The notes under the pieces: generated by a model
Seen by the model: only the letters and a program-made list of their open reading frames with translations
What the model was told of the DNA's origin: nothing
Database searches by the model: none
Translations under genes and position numbers: made by a program
Shown here: positions 1 to 8,473 of the stretch, piece after piece
How positions within the stretch are numbered: position 1 is the stretch's first letter
Layout of the letters: every line of letters starts with the position of its first letter
DNA from: Streptosporangium violaceochromogenes
GTDB lineage: Bacteria; Actinomycetota; Actinomycetes; Streptosporangiales; Streptosporangiaceae
Direction: 5' to 3'
DNA: 64,000 nt
Assembly (NCBI RefSeq): GCF_014654615.1
Contig: NZ_BNBB01000003.1
Location: 236,708 to 300,707 of the forward strand

Positions 1-423
1 GGGGAACAGCCTCTGGAAGGACGCGGCGTGCCTCCAGTGCGTGGTCGCCGGGCGGCCGTCGAGGAGGCCGGCCGCCGCCAGCACGTAGGCGGCGGTGCAG
101 ATCGAGACAAGGCGGGTACCCGGCCGGATGCGGCCGATCGCCTCGGCCAGCGGCTCGGGGAGCCGCCCTTCGGTGGCGATCGGCCCGAGCGTGCGGCTGG
201 CCGGGATCACCACCGTGTCCGCCTCGGTCAGCGCCTCGGCTCCATAGCCGGCCACGATGGAGAAGTCGGCGTCGGTACGGACCGGGCCGCCGTCCAGGGT
301 GCAGGTGACGATCTCGTAGAGCGGGCCGCCGTCCGCCCCCGCGGCCGCGCCGAAGATCCGCGCCGGGGTGCCCAGCTCGAACGGGATGACGCCGTCCAGG
401 GCGAGCACGACGATTCTGTGCAT
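1..423 (-). CDS. GlxA-family transcriptional regulator, partial (N-terminal DJ-1/PfpI domain)
   Basis: The gene runs off the left edge; only about 141 N-terminal residues are visible. Reading the minus strand from the ATG at 421-423 gives MHRIVVLALDGVIPFELGTP, the start of a DJ-1/PfpI-like domain, then VVIPASRTLG and, after LVSICTAAYVLAAAGLLDGR, the phrase ATTHW. The Cys-containing nucleophile-elbow-like segment followed by GRxATTHW is characteristic of GlxA proteins, where a PfpI-type sensor domain precedes an AraC-type DNA-binding domain. The AraC half must lie outside the window. Family identity is seen in sequence; the sensed ligand is unknown. Confidence 0.85.
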   Translation of the reverse strand, partial: MHRIVVLALDGVIPFELGTPARIFGAAAGADGGPLYEIVTCTLDGGPVRTDADFSIVAGYGAEALTEADTVVIPASRTLGPIATEGRLPEPLAEAIGRIRPGTRLVSICTAAYVLAAAGLLDGRPATTHWRHAASFQRLFP

Positions 424-525
424 GACCCGATCGTTGCACACGCTCGATTCGGGCCGATTCCGTCAGGCCGATTCTTTGCGATCCGTGTCACGACCCCCCT
501 GATTCGCCCGGGTACTTATGGCTTT

Positions 526-1458
526 GTGATCAAGTATTTGGCGGGAACGGTGGTTCTGTCCCTCGGCGTGCTGGGATTCACGGCTCCGGTGCCGGCCGGT
601 GACCGGAACCTCCGTCCGGGGGACTACGCGAAGGCGGTGGAGCGGCTGCAGCGGCGGTTGCAGAAGCTCACGTTCTCTCCCGGCCTGATCAACGGCTACT
701 ACGGCTCGGAGACCCAGGTCGCGGTGTGGGCGTTCCAGCGCTCCCAGGGGCTGACCCCGGGGGACGAATTCGGGCGGGACGACTGGCGGGCACTCGCCCA
801 CCCACGGGTCCTGGCGCCGCTCGTCGCGGGCGGCCGGTCGCGACGGGTGGAGATCGACCTGCGCCGCCGGCTCCTCACCGTCTACCGCGACCGGCGTCCG
901 AGTCTGACCTCCCATGTCGTCACGGGCGACGGGACGCCTTTCTGCCAGTACGGCCTCGGCACCTCGCCGACCACCCCGGCCGGTGACTTCCGCGTCGTCA
1001 GGCGCGTCGATCGCGCGACGGCGGATCCGCTGATCGCCGCGTACGAGACCTTCTCCTTCAGAAGCGACCCCTCGGCCGATCTCCGGGGCGGCGTCAAGAG
1101 CGCCGTGCGGGGAGGGCTCGCGGGGATGAGCGGGGAGACCACCATCGGTCTGGCGGGAGAGCCTCTTCCCACCGCGCGGCCTCTTCCCACGGTACGGCCC
1201 GCCCCCACCGCGCGGCCTCTTCCCACGGCGCGCCCTGTTCTCGGCTTTCCCGGTGTTCCCGGCGCGCGGCCGGTCTCGCCGGCCGGTGCCCCGCCCTCGG
1301 CCGGGCCCACCCCGACGGCCGGGCCTGCTCCGACGGTGGCCCCGGCTCCCCCGGCGTACCCGGTCTCCGGGTGTGTCCGGGTCCCGGCGCACGTGGCGGA
1401 GCGGCTCTACCGCCTGGTCAAGGTGGGGGATCCGGTTCACGTCCGGCGGAGCTCCTGA
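526..1458 (+). CDS. Secreted L,D-transpeptidase-like protein with peptidoglycan-binding domain and atypical catalytic region
   Basis: The 310-residue protein starts at a GTG (526); the longer open frame upstream is antisense to the GlxA gene. It has a signal segment (LAGTVVLSLGVLGF), a PG_binding_1 domain (KAVERLQRRLQKL...YYGSETQVAVWAFQRSQGL) and the beginning of a YkuD L,D-transpeptidase domain (SRRVEIDLRRRLLTVYRD, then TTPAGDFRV). The end of the fold, with the catalytic Cys, is present as SGCVRVPAHVAERLYRLV. Between these, the segment that normally carries the catalytic His (IHG) is replaced by a Pro/Thr-rich stretch with four 18-bp repeats at 1162-1233 encoding PLPTAR-type hexapeptides. 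Such enzymes make 3-3 cross-links in peptidoglycan; without the His this one may be inactive or only bind the wall. Confidence 0.75.
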   Translation: MIKYLAGTVVLSLGVLGFTAPVPAGDRNLRPGDYAKAVERLQRRLQKLTFSPGLINGYYGSETQVAVWAFQRSQGLTPGDEFGRDDWRALAHPRVLAPLVAGGRSRRVEIDLRRRLLTVYRDRRPSLTSHVVTGDGTPFCQYGLGTSPTTPAGDFRVVRRVDRATADPLIAAYETFSFRSDPSADLRGGVKSAVRGGLAGMSGETTIGLAGEPLPTARPLPTVRPAPTARPLPTARPVLGFPGVPGARPVSPAGAPPSAGPTPTAGPAPTVAPAPPAYPVSGCVRVPAHVAERLYRLVKVGDPVHVRRSS

Positions 1459-1507
1459 TCACGTGCTTCCCGTGCCGGGCCGTCTCGTGAGCCGTCTCGC
1501 GGGCGGG

Positions 1508-2881
1508 CTACGAGGGGCCGCCGGAGGCCAGGGGGAGCCGCAGGACCAGCCGGGCGCCGCGGCCGTTCACGCCGTCGGTGGCGTACAGGCTGCCCTGGTG
1601 CGCGGAGGCGATGTCCCGGGCGATGGACAGCCCCAGCCCGGTGCCTCCCGCGTCGCGGCTGCGGGCGGTGTCCAGGCGGGTGAACCGCTGGAAGATCCGC
1701 TCGCGCTCCTGGGGAGGGATGCCGAGCCCGTCGTCGGAGACCTCGATCACGGCGCTGTCGCCGTCCCTCCCGACACGGACCGCCACCGTGCGCGCCGCGT
1801 GCCGTTCGGCGTTGGCGAGCAGATTGGTCAGCACCCGGGCGAGCTGGACCCTGTTTCCGCAGACCACCACCCCGGGGTCGAGGTGGGTGAGCAGTTCGTG
1901 CCGGAACGGCCGCCGCACCTCCTCGGTGACCAGCTCGGCCAGGTCGATCGCCTCGGGCCTCTCCTTCACCTCGGCGTCCAGACGGGCGAGCAGGAGCAGG
2001 TCGGCCACGATGACCTGGAGCCGCTCGGTGTCCTTCAGCGCCGAGCGCATGGTCTCGGCCGGGTCCTCGGCCTCGGGGGCGGCAAGCGCCAGTTCGAGCT
2101 TGGCGCGCAACCCGGTCAGCGGGGTGCGCAGCTCGTGCGAGGCGTCGGAGGCGAAACGCCGCTGGTTGTCCACGGCCCGCTCCAGCCGTTCGAGCGTCGC
2201 GTTGATGCTCTCCGTGAGGTCGGCGATCTCGTCGTGGGTGGTGGGCACGGGCATCCGGCGGCTGAGGTCGGAGGCGGTGATCTCGGCCATCTCCCGGCGG
2301 ATCCGCTCCACCGGCGCCAGGGTCCGGCCGACCGCCCACCAGGTGCCCCAGCCGAGCAGGGCGAGCAGCGCGAGGGCGAAACCGGTCAGCACGACCTCCA
2401 GGGCGTGGCCGGCGAGCATCGGCGGCTCGGGCGCCGAGGCGTAGACCATGACGTTTCCGTAGGGAGAGTTGTTCTCGTGCATCCCCACGATGATCGAGCA
2501 GGTCCGCCCGCCTCCGGGCGAGGTCGAACAGGAGACCTTGTCCAGCCGGATGTCGCCCTCGGCGGGGCGGGCGAGGCTGATGGGGGGCTGTCCCCTCAGC
2601 GCGGGACTGGCCGCGATGACCCGGCCGTCGACGGCGACCACCTGGATGTCGGCGACCTGTTTGGTGGGGGTGATGGGGCCGTGCAGTCTCCCCCTTTCCA
2701 CGGCGTCGGCCGTCTGGCGGGCCGCGTGTGTCACGGCCAGGAGGGTCTGGTGGTGAACCCTTGAACGCAGGCCCAGCGAGGTCGCGAGCGCGCCGGCTCC
2801 CAGCACCACCGCGAAAACCATGACGGTGGTGAGCGTCGCCCGGGCCCGGATGGACAGAGAACCCAGCAATACGGCCACCAC
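1508..2881 (-). CDS. Two-component sensor histidine kinase (orphan)
   Basis: This 457-residue membrane kinase has an N-terminal TM helix (about residues 12-36), an extracellular sensor loop of about 120 residues containing two Cys (CSTSPGGGRTC), a second TM helix (around 165-185), a HAMP linker, a HisKA H-box (FASDASHELRTPLTGLRAKL), an N-box (NLLANAERHA), and G boxes (DDGLGIP, GGTGLGLSIA). All catalytic motifs look intact. The GTG at 2879-2881 is preceded by a GGGGAG ribosome-binding site. No response regulator lies on either side, which is unusual because actinobacterial kinases of this class normally follow an OmpR-type regulator. Its partner must be encoded elsewhere. Confidence 0.93.
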   Translation of the reverse strand: MVAVLLGSLSIRARATLTTVMVFAVVLGAGALATSLGLRSRVHHQTLLAVTHAARQTADAVERGRLHGPITPTKQVADIQVVAVDGRVIAASPALRGQPPISLARPAEGDIRLDKVSCSTSPGGGRTCSIIVGMHENNSPYGNVMVYASAPEPPMLAGHALEVVLTGFALALLALLGWGTWWAVGRTLAPVERIRREMAEITASDLSRRMPVPTTHDEIADLTESINATLERLERAVDNQRRFASDASHELRTPLTGLRAKLELALAAPEAEDPAETMRSALKDTERLQVIVADLLLLARLDAEVKERPEAIDLAELVTEEVRRPFRHELLTHLDPGVVVCGNRVQLARVLTNLLANAERHAARTVAVRVGRDGDSAVIEVSDDGLGIPPQERERIFQRFTRLDTARSRDAGGTGLGLSIARDIASAHQGSLYATDGVNGRGARLVLRLPLASGGPS

Positions 2882-2907
2882 CCCCCCGAATAGCTCCCCG
2901 TCCCCTC

Positions 2908-2935
2908 TTTATAGATGTTTAAAATTCAATGTTAA
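2908..2935 (-). promoter_or_regulatory. Predicted promoter of the sensor kinase gene
   Basis: On the minus strand TTAACA (-35, plus-strand positions 2930-2935) and TATAAA (-10, 2908-2913) are separated by 16 bp, a near-consensus vegetative promoter in unusually AT-rich DNA. It lies 27 bp upstream of the kinase start codon, so the kinase is probably transcribed on its own. Confidence 0.6.
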
Positions 2936-2958
2936 GCAAAGGGGGGCAAAGCCCTTAT

Positions 2959-2987
2959 GGTCGTTTCCTTGGAAGCGGGAAACGGCC
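2959..2987 (-). terminator. Hairpin downstream of the LCP gene
   Basis: A 10-bp stem (GGTCGTTTCC at 2959-2968 with GGAAACGGCC at 2978-2987, one G-T wobble) encloses a 9-base loop. It lies about 85 bp beyond the stop of the minus-strand LCP gene and just upstream of the kinase promoter, as expected of a terminator isolating the two genes. There is no clear U-run. Confidence 0.45.
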
Positions 2988-3072
2988 TTCCCTCTCCGCG
3001 GGAGGGGGCGCGGCCGGGCCGGAATCGGGCCGAGGGAGGGCCGTGGGCGGGGCGGGAAGCGGCAAAGGGGGA

Positions 3073-4482
3073 TCAGGCCGTGCAGGAGTCGTGGGTGGCG
3101 TCGAACCCCTTCAGGCTGTCGGGATCGTTTCGCCGGGGCGGTTTGAGCCCCCGCCAGTCGTCGCCGACGACGAGGATGAGCCTGGGGGAGACCGCCCGCC
3201 GTATGAGCCTTCCGGTGGACCTCAGCAGGTCGCGGGTGAGCGTCGGCGCCCCCGCCGCGCCCTTCGGGGAGTAGACGACCAGGGTCTTCGGGTACGGCCC
3301 GCCCGGCGCGTCGCCGACCTTGGTGATGTGGTAGCCCCGCTCCTCCAGCTGGACGGCCACCAGCGCGGCCAGGTTGGGGCGGCCGGTGCCGTTGCGCACC
3401 TCGACCTGGATCTTGGAACGTGGCACCTTGGACTGGCCGCCCTTGACCCCCGAGCCGGTGACCGTCCTGTCCTGGGCGACGATGCGGAAGAGCTGCGTGC
3501 TCTGCGGCTCCACCCACTCCACCCGGCCCGGGTAGGTCACCGAGTACCGCCAGGGGGTGGTGATGAAGTGGATCTGCCCGGCGGCGAGTCCCTCGGCGCC
3601 GGCCGCCAGGTCCTTCATGACACCCGGGGTGAGCTCGGGGTCGGTGGTGACCGACTTGGTGGCCGCGTCGAGGAAGCCGAAGAGCCTGGCCGGGTCGGTG
3701 AGCGTCTCGCCGCTCATCACCTTTTTGACCATGGAGGCGATGAACATCTGCTGCCGCTGGATGCGTCCGATGTCGGAGCCGTCGCCCAGGCTGTAGCGGG
3801 CCCGGACGTAGCCCAGGGCCTGCTCGCCCTTGAGTGTCTGCCGGCCGGCGCGCAGGGTGAGCAGGGCCTTGGTGTCGTGGACGGGTTCGGGCACGCAGAC
3901 CTCGACCCCGCCGACCGCGTCGACCATGCTCTTGAAGCCGGTGAAGTCGACCTTCACGAAGTGGTCGATGTGGATGCCGGTGAGCGATTCCACGGTCTTC
4001 CAGGTGCAGGTGATCCCGCCGGAGTTGAACGACTCGTTGATCATGCCCAGGTGCGCCCGCTGACCGGTCAGCCCCTGCCTGGCCCGGCAGTCGGGAAGCC
4101 GCACCATCGAGTCGCGGGGGAAGCTGATGATCATCGCGTTGTCGCGGTTCGGCGAGATGTGGGCGAGCATGATCGTGTCGGTCCGCTCGCCCGGGAACCT
4201 TCCATATTTGGCGTTCTTGCCGTTCCGCTGGTCCGAGCCGACGACCAGGACGTTCACGGCCCTGGTCGCGACCTTGACCGGCCGGTCGCCCAGGTCCTCC
4301 GTGGGGACGTCGATGTGCTTGACGTTTCCGCTGAGCTTGAGGTAGGCGCCGGCCACCGTCGCCACGACCGCGAGGACGACGGCCAGGACGGCCGCCGCGA
4401 GCCACCACGGCCACCTGCGTCGCCGCCGGGAGGGGGCCTGCTGCGCCGGCTCTGTGGGCGCGTCGATCAACCCGCTACTCAC
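3073..4482 (-). CDS. LytR-CpsA-Psr (LCP) family cell-wall glycopolymer ligase with LytR_C domain
   Basis: This membrane-anchored protein of about 469 residues probably attaches wall glycopolymers to peptidoglycan. The chosen GTG start (4480-4482) has an AGGAG four bases upstream; an in-frame ATG at 4566 would add 28 Arg/Pro-rich residues but lacks a well-spaced site. A basic stretch precedes one TM helix (WWLAAAVLAVVLAVVATVAG). The LCP domain shows VLVVGSDQR, ERTDTIMLAHI, MIISFPRDSMV, INESFNSGG, FTGFKSMVDAVGGVEVCVPE and GEQALGYVRARYSLGDGSDIGR, including the conserved Arg and Asp residues that bind pyrophosphate-lipid in the family. A LytR_C domain follows (IQVEVRNGTGRPNLAALVA...). Substrate not predictable. 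Confidence 0.93.
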   Translation of the reverse strand: MSSGLIDAPTEPAQQAPSRRRRRWPWWLAAAVLAVVLAVVATVAGAYLKLSGNVKHIDVPTEDLGDRPVKVATRAVNVLVVGSDQRNGKNAKYGRFPGERTDTIMLAHISPNRDNAMIISFPRDSMVRLPDCRARQGLTGQRAHLGMINESFNSGGITCTWKTVESLTGIHIDHFVKVDFTGFKSMVDAVGGVEVCVPEPVHDTKALLTLRAGRQTLKGEQALGYVRARYSLGDGSDIGRIQRQQMFIASMVKKVMSGETLTDPARLFGFLDAATKSVTTDPELTPGVMKDLAAGAEGLAAGQIHFITTPWRYSVTYPGRVEWVEPQSTQLFRIVAQDRTVTGSGVKGGQSKVPRSKIQVEVRNGTGRPNLAALVAVQLEERGYHITKVGDAPGGPYPKTLVVYSPKGAAGAPTLTRDLLRSTGRLIRRAVSPRLILVVGDDWRGLKPPRRNDPDSLKGFDATHDSCTA

Positions 4483-4721
4483 GTGACTCCTGGAGGAAGA
4501 TGGGCCAGGGTGCCCCCGTGGCCGAGGAGCCGGTTTCCGGCCTCGCCGAGTGTACTGATCCTCCATAAGAAGGGGATAAAAACAGGGAACTCATGGGGGC
4601 GGCGAAATGAATGCGCGGGGCGGTGAAGGCGCGCGGGGGCGGAGGATCACACCTTCACGGGCGGACAATCGGCCATTGGTGGAATAGTTATTGTATGACC
4701 GGTTCCTGTTACTATCCGCCG

Positions 4722-5234
4722 ATGATGATCCGTGAGGGAAAATCCAGCGACGTTCCCGCCGTGCTGGGGATGTTCGACGGCGCCGTGGCGTGGCTGGCCG
4801 CGCGGGGCCGTACCGGCCAGTGGGGGGACCGGCCGTTCTCCACCGATCCGGCGCGGGTGGAACGGGTCACCGCCTGGGCGGGCTCGGGCGGGATGCGCAT
4901 CGCCGAGGTCGGCGGGGAGCCCGCCGGATGCATGGTGCTCGGGCCCGCGGTCTCCTACGTCCCCCACGCCTCCGAGCCCGAGCTCTACGTGCAGGCGCTC
5001 GTCGTCGACCGGCGGTTCGGCGGCCACGGCGTCGGCTCGGCCCTGCTGGAACGTGCCCGGGCCGAGGCGGCCGAGCGGGGGGTCGCTCTGCTCCGGGTCG
5101 ACTGCTACGCCGGTGACGACGGCCGCCTGGTGACGTACTACGAGAGCCAGGGCTTCACCCGCACCGAGCCCTTCTCCGTCGGTGAGTGGCCCGGCCAGCT
5201 CCTGGAGCTTCGCCTGCCCGCCGAGGCCGGCTGA
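4722..5234 (+). CDS. GNAT family N-acetyltransferase
   Basis: A 170-residue acetyltransferase. The core motif A is LYVQALVVDRRFGGHGVGSA, with the R/Q-x-x-G-x-G/A acetyl-CoA pyrophosphate loop seen as RRFGGHGVGS, followed by a helix and the C-terminal YYESQGFTRTEPF motif. The first of two consecutive ATG codons (4722) was chosen: a possible -10 element TACTAT at 4710-4715 ends six bases before it and there is no Shine-Dalgarno site, so the message may be leaderless. An in-frame ATG at 4695 would add nine residues. The acceptor substrate cannot be inferred. Confidence 0.88.
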   Translation: MMIREGKSSDVPAVLGMFDGAVAWLAARGRTGQWGDRPFSTDPARVERVTAWAGSGGMRIAEVGGEPAGCMVLGPAVSYVPHASEPELYVQALVVDRRFGGHGVGSALLERARAEAAERGVALLRVDCYAGDDGRLVTYYESQGFTRTEPFSVGEWPGQLLELRLPAEAG

Positions 5235-5297
5235 CCGGGGGAGGAGAGGGGACCGGGGAACCCGTGCCCCCTCCCGCCGCCGGGAGAGAAGGACGGT

Positions 5298-6200
5298 CTA
5301 TCCGGGCTGCTCGGGCCGTTCAGGCTGTTCGGACTGCTGCGGCCGCTCGGGCCGCTGCGGCCGCTCGGGCCGCTGGGGCTGCTCGGGCCGTTCGAATCGT
5401 TCTGACTGTCCGGGCTGTTTGGGTCGCTCGGAGCCGGTGGATCCCATCGGGTAGACGCGGAGCCAGTCCACCTCCATCCACGCCTCTCCCCCGTTCCCCT
5501 GACCGGGGAACCAGTCAAGTTGCAGGCAGGCCGACATCGGGCTGTGCGCGGCGTTCGACGAGCGGAACCACTCTCGCCCGTCGATGTAGCCGACGACTCC
5601 GTTCGGGCTGTTCTCCACCGCGTAGGTGTGCCAGGAGGTCATGTCCAGCTCGGCGTGCGCCTGCTCCTGCCCCTGGGGGGTGTGGAGGAAGAAGTTGGGC
5701 CGCCGCCGGCCGGGGTCGTCGACGACCTCCAGAAAGTCGATCTCCTCGCCCGTGGCGCTCTGCACGTTCCCCCCGCCCTCCTGGGGCCACAGCAGGGCGA
5801 CGGGGTGGTAGGAGCCCGCTCCCTCGTACAGCCGGACGCGGGTCTCCCATCGGCCGTAGGTCTGGCCGTGACGGCTGGCCAGCCCCGCGGTGGTGCCGTC
5901 CGCCGTGCCGTGCAGGTAGAGGGCGCCGTTGCCCATCAGGAGCTGGTCGGGGGAACGGCGGCCGTTGCCGGCGTGCCCCGGTGAGTCGTAGACCACCCAG
6001 TCGGACGGGTCGAGATAGTCGTCGAACTCCGCGCACCAGGCGGGCGCCCCCCAGCCGAGCGTTCCGGCGGCGCTGGACTCGTCCGCCGAGGGCGAGCAGG
6101 TCGCGGCGGGGGCCACCTCGCCCTGGGCGGCGCTGAGCGTGCTGACCGTCAGCGTCGCCACCGCGCTGAGAACGGCCAGCCGCAGATGGGATCGGTTCAT
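5298..6200 (-). CDS. Secreted glycoside hydrolase family 16 beta-glucanase with Pro/Glu/Arg/Gln repeat tail
   Basis: A 300-residue secreted enzyme and the last gene of the seven-gene operon. The start ATG overlaps the previous stop (ATGA) and has a GGAGAAA ribosome-binding site. A signal peptide ends near AAQGEVAPAA; the catalytic module (residues ~45-240) has the GH16 active-site signature EIDFLE and typical flanking motifs (YGRWETRVRL, PNFFLHT, WHTYAVEN, MEVDWLRVYP). The last ~50 residues are low-complexity repeats of RPEQPQ/RPERPQ type, probably a wall-spanning or unstructured tail. GH16 enzymes cut beta-1,3/1,4-glucans or galactans; the exact substrate is unknown. Its position after envelope genes suggests a role in local polymer remodelling, which is inference. 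Confidence 0.88.
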   Translation of the reverse strand: MNRSHLRLAVLSAVATLTVSTLSAAQGEVAPAATCSPSADESSAAGTLGWGAPAWCAEFDDYLDPSDWVVYDSPGHAGNGRRSPDQLLMGNGALYLHGTADGTTAGLASRHGQTYGRWETRVRLYEGAGSYHPVALLWPQEGGGNVQSATGEEIDFLEVVDDPGRRRPNFFLHTPQGQEQAHAELDMTSWHTYAVENSPNGVVGYIDGREWFRSSNAAHSPMSACLQLDWFPGQGNGGEAWMEVDWLRVYPMGSTGSERPKQPGQSERFERPEQPQRPERPQRPERPQQSEQPERPEQPG

Positions 6201-7696
6201 GATCGTTTCTCCCCGGTTCTGGCGCAGAGCGCGGAGGGACTGAAACTCCAGCACCCGGCCACGGCCGGTGCCCAGGAGGCGGATCGGCTCGGGGACGGGG
6301 TGGAGGGAAGGGCGGGCGCGGCGGGAGGCGCGAAGGCCCATCGGGGTGACGCCGGGGCCACCTTCTGCCCGGCGATCAGGGGGAGGGCGGGGAACTCGGC
6401 CGTACGGCTCCGCCAGGGCGCCAGGCTCCAGCACGCCGCGGCCTGCCGCGCGCCGCAGGTGTCGGCGACGGGGGAGCGCTTCAGCGGGGGCAGGGGGACG
6501 ACGGGCTTGGGGGAGGGAGCCGGGGGGAAGGGCACCGTGACCGGGGGGCTCCCCTGCTTCTGGGCCTGCTGCTGGTCGGGGGTGAGGGGGAGCGGCGTCG
6601 CGGTGGGCACGGCGGTCGGGGTGGCCGACGGCTTCGGCGCCTGGGCCGGTGCGGTGGGCTTGGGGGTGGTGGGCTTGGGGGTGGTGGGCTGGGGAGCGGG
6701 GTCCGCCGGGTCGGTGGCCGGAGTCGTGGCGTCGACGGCCGGGTTGGGGGCAGGCTTCGGCGCCTGGGTCGGAGGGACGGGCGCCGGAGGGACGGGCGTC
6801 GTCTGCTTGGGCGGGGCCGGCTTGGGGGTGGGCTTGGCGGCCGGGATCTCGGGGAGCTTCGGCTTCGGCACCTTCTGCGGCGGGACCGGCAGCGGAAGGG
6901 GCGGAAGGGGCGGGAGCGGGGACGTGGGCTTGGCGGTCGTCGCGGACGGGGCCGGGGCCGGTGGAGGCGTCGGGGTGGCGCTGGGAACCACCGAGGAGGC
7001 CGGGTCGGGGGTGTCCTGCGGCGCGCTCTTGGCCGGTGCCGGGGTCGGTGCCGGGGCTTCGCCGGTCGCCGCCGGAGCCGGCGTCGCGTCGGCCTTGGGA
7101 AGGTTCGCCGCGAACATCTTCGCGCCGGACTTGTTCACGGGCGCGGCCGGGGACTTCTGGGCGGGGGAGGACGTGGGGGGCGGGGAGGCGGGCGAGGGCT
7201 TGGTCTTCGGCGGCGGCGCGTGCTTGGCGTGGTGGACCGGGGCCGGCGGTTTCGGCGACGGCTTCGGCTCGGCCTTCTCGGCCTCCGTCTTCCCGGCCTT
7301 CTTCGCCTCGCCGGAGGGCGGGGGCGCCTCGGAGGAGGAGCCGCCGGAGGGGTTCTCGTCCTCGATCACCGACCCCTTGTCCGGGGTGGTGGGCGCGGTG
7401 TCCAGCGTGCCCTCGGTCTCCGGCGCGCCCTCGCTGTCCGAGGGCGGGGGGGCGTCGGACTCCGCGGCCGGGGGCCGCTCGTCCCCGGACCCGGTGGACT
7501 GGCCGTTCTCCGTGGCGGGGGGCTGCTCCGACGACGCGGGCTCCGACGGCGCCGAGACGTCGGACCCCGGGTCGGCCAGGGCCGTCCAGGGCTGGGCGAC
7601 GACCGCGCCGGTCGTCGCGGACACCGCGGCCAGAAGGAGGCCGGAGACCAGCGTGACGCGCCGGGAGGGACGCCTGGAGGGGCTACGTGGGGGCAT
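6197..7696 (-). CDS. Secreted Pro-rich wall/extracellular protein
   Basis: A 499-residue protein with a twin-Arg-rich N-terminus (RRPSRRV) and a hydrophobic signal or anchor (TLVSGLLLAAVSATTGAVVA), followed by about 350 residues of Pro/Ala/Thr/Lys/Ser low complexity, including KPTTPKPTTPKPTAP repeats. The C-terminal ~100 residues are less biased and contain three Cys (DTCGARQAAACW and AGCWSF), perhaps a small folded domain. I recognise no family. It follows the preceding gene by 18 bp and overlaps the GH16 start by 4 bp, so all are probably translated from one mRNA. A proline-rich stalk that crosses the thick actinobacterial wall is the likely architecture. Confidence 0.7.
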   Translation of the reverse strand: MPPRSPSRRPSRRVTLVSGLLLAAVSATTGAVVAQPWTALADPGSDVSAPSEPASSEQPPATENGQSTGSGDERPPAAESDAPPPSDSEGAPETEGTLDTAPTTPDKGSVIEDENPSGGSSSEAPPPSGEAKKAGKTEAEKAEPKPSPKPPAPVHHAKHAPPPKTKPSPASPPPTSSPAQKSPAAPVNKSGAKMFAANLPKADATPAPAATGEAPAPTPAPAKSAPQDTPDPASSVVPSATPTPPPAPAPSATTAKPTSPLPPLPPLPLPVPPQKVPKPKLPEIPAAKPTPKPAPPKQTTPVPPAPVPPTQAPKPAPNPAVDATTPATDPADPAPQPTTPKPTTPKPTAPAQAPKPSATPTAVPTATPLPLTPDQQQAQKQGSPPVTVPFPPAPSPKPVVPLPPLKRSPVADTCGARQAAACWSLAPWRSRTAEFPALPLIAGQKVAPASPRWAFAPPAAPALPSTPSPSRSASWAPAVAGCWSFSPSALCARTGEKRS

Positions 7697-7714
7697 CGAT
7701 GCCTTTCCTCGATC

Positions 7715-8473
7715 TTAGGGGGTGGGATCGGGACCGGAGAGGGGCTTCCAGCCCGCGGCGGTGAACTCGGGGGTGCCGGGCAGGGCGACCGCGGGCACGG
7801 GGGCCGGGGCGGGGTCGGGGATGTTGACCCAGTCTCCGCGCCCGGGGCCGCGCATGCCGGGGTTCCAGGTCATGAGCAGGCTCATGGCGTAGGGGCTGGA
7901 GTAGGTCGGGTCGGTGTCCTGGACGCCCTTGGTCGCGGTCACCTGGACCAGGACGGAGACCTGGACGAGGTCGTCGGCCCGGGGGCGCCACTGGACGCCG
8001 ATCGTCTTCGTCCGCATGGCGGCCCCCTCCGGGAGCGCCCCGCTCTTGGGAAGGCCGAGGGTCTCGCGCCACCCGGCGACCGCGGCCCGCGCGCCCGCGC
8101 GGGCCGCCTCCCGCTGCTCCGGCGGGGCGTACAGCACCGCCGCGTGCTGGGCCTGGGCGGCGTCCAGCGTCCAGGCCGCCTCCAGGGCGGCCGCCGCCGC
8201 CGAGACCGCCCCCGCCTCGGTGTGGGGGAATCCGATGGGGTAGCCCGCCTCCCCCTCGTAACCGGAGGGCGAGGCGAGCGTGACGGCGCCGGCCGCTCCG
8301 GTCGCCGGGGTGGGCGTGGTGCCGGACCCGCCCGCCAGGAGACGCCACCCTCCGATCGCCACCAGGATCGCCCCCACGATCGAGACGACCACGACGACCA
8401 TCCGGCGGTTGGTGCGCGACGGAGACCCCAGATCCCAGTCCAGGGTGGAGTCCCCGGCGATCGGCGGCCGCAC
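7715..8473 (-). CDS. Single-pass membrane protein with conserved extracytoplasmic domain, operon-linked to MinD-like ATPase
   Basis: A 252-residue protein; its GTG start shares one base with the stop of the ATPase gene (TAGTG), implying coupled translation. A short cytoplasmic segment (GDSTLDWDLGSPSRTNRR) precedes a TM helix (MVVVVVSIVGAILVAIGGW). The outside domain begins with GYPIGFPHTEAGAVSAAAAA, a motif that recurs in actinobacterial proteins encoded near secretion or conjugation ATPases (recollection, not searched), then ~150 residues with WNPGMRGPGRGDWVNIPDP near the end. No catalytic residues are evident. It could be a periplasmic scaffold analogous to VirB8-type proteins, which is a weak inference. 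Confidence 0.75.
   Translation of the reverse strand: MRPPIAGDSTLDWDLGSPSRTNRRMVVVVVSIVGAILVAIGGWRLLAGGSGTTPTPATGAAGAVTLASPSGYEGEAGYPIGFPHTEAGAVSAAAAALEAAWTLDAAQAQHAAVLYAPPEQREAARAGARAAVAGWRETLGLPKSGALPEGAAMRTKTIGVQWRPRADDLVQVSVLVQVTATKGVQDTDPTYSSPYAMSLLMTWNPGMRGPGRGDWVNIPDPAPAPVPAVALPGTPEFTAAGWKPLSGPDPTP

Noticed and set aside
28..525. Long N-terminal extension of the transpeptidase-like protein (frame open from 28)
   Set aside because: It is antisense to the GlxA-type gene; the GTG at 526 directly precedes the signal peptide.
1437..2764. Long frames antisense to, or out of frame with, the histidine kinase
   Set aside because: They are shadows of a GC-rich gene; kinase motifs lie in one minus frame only.
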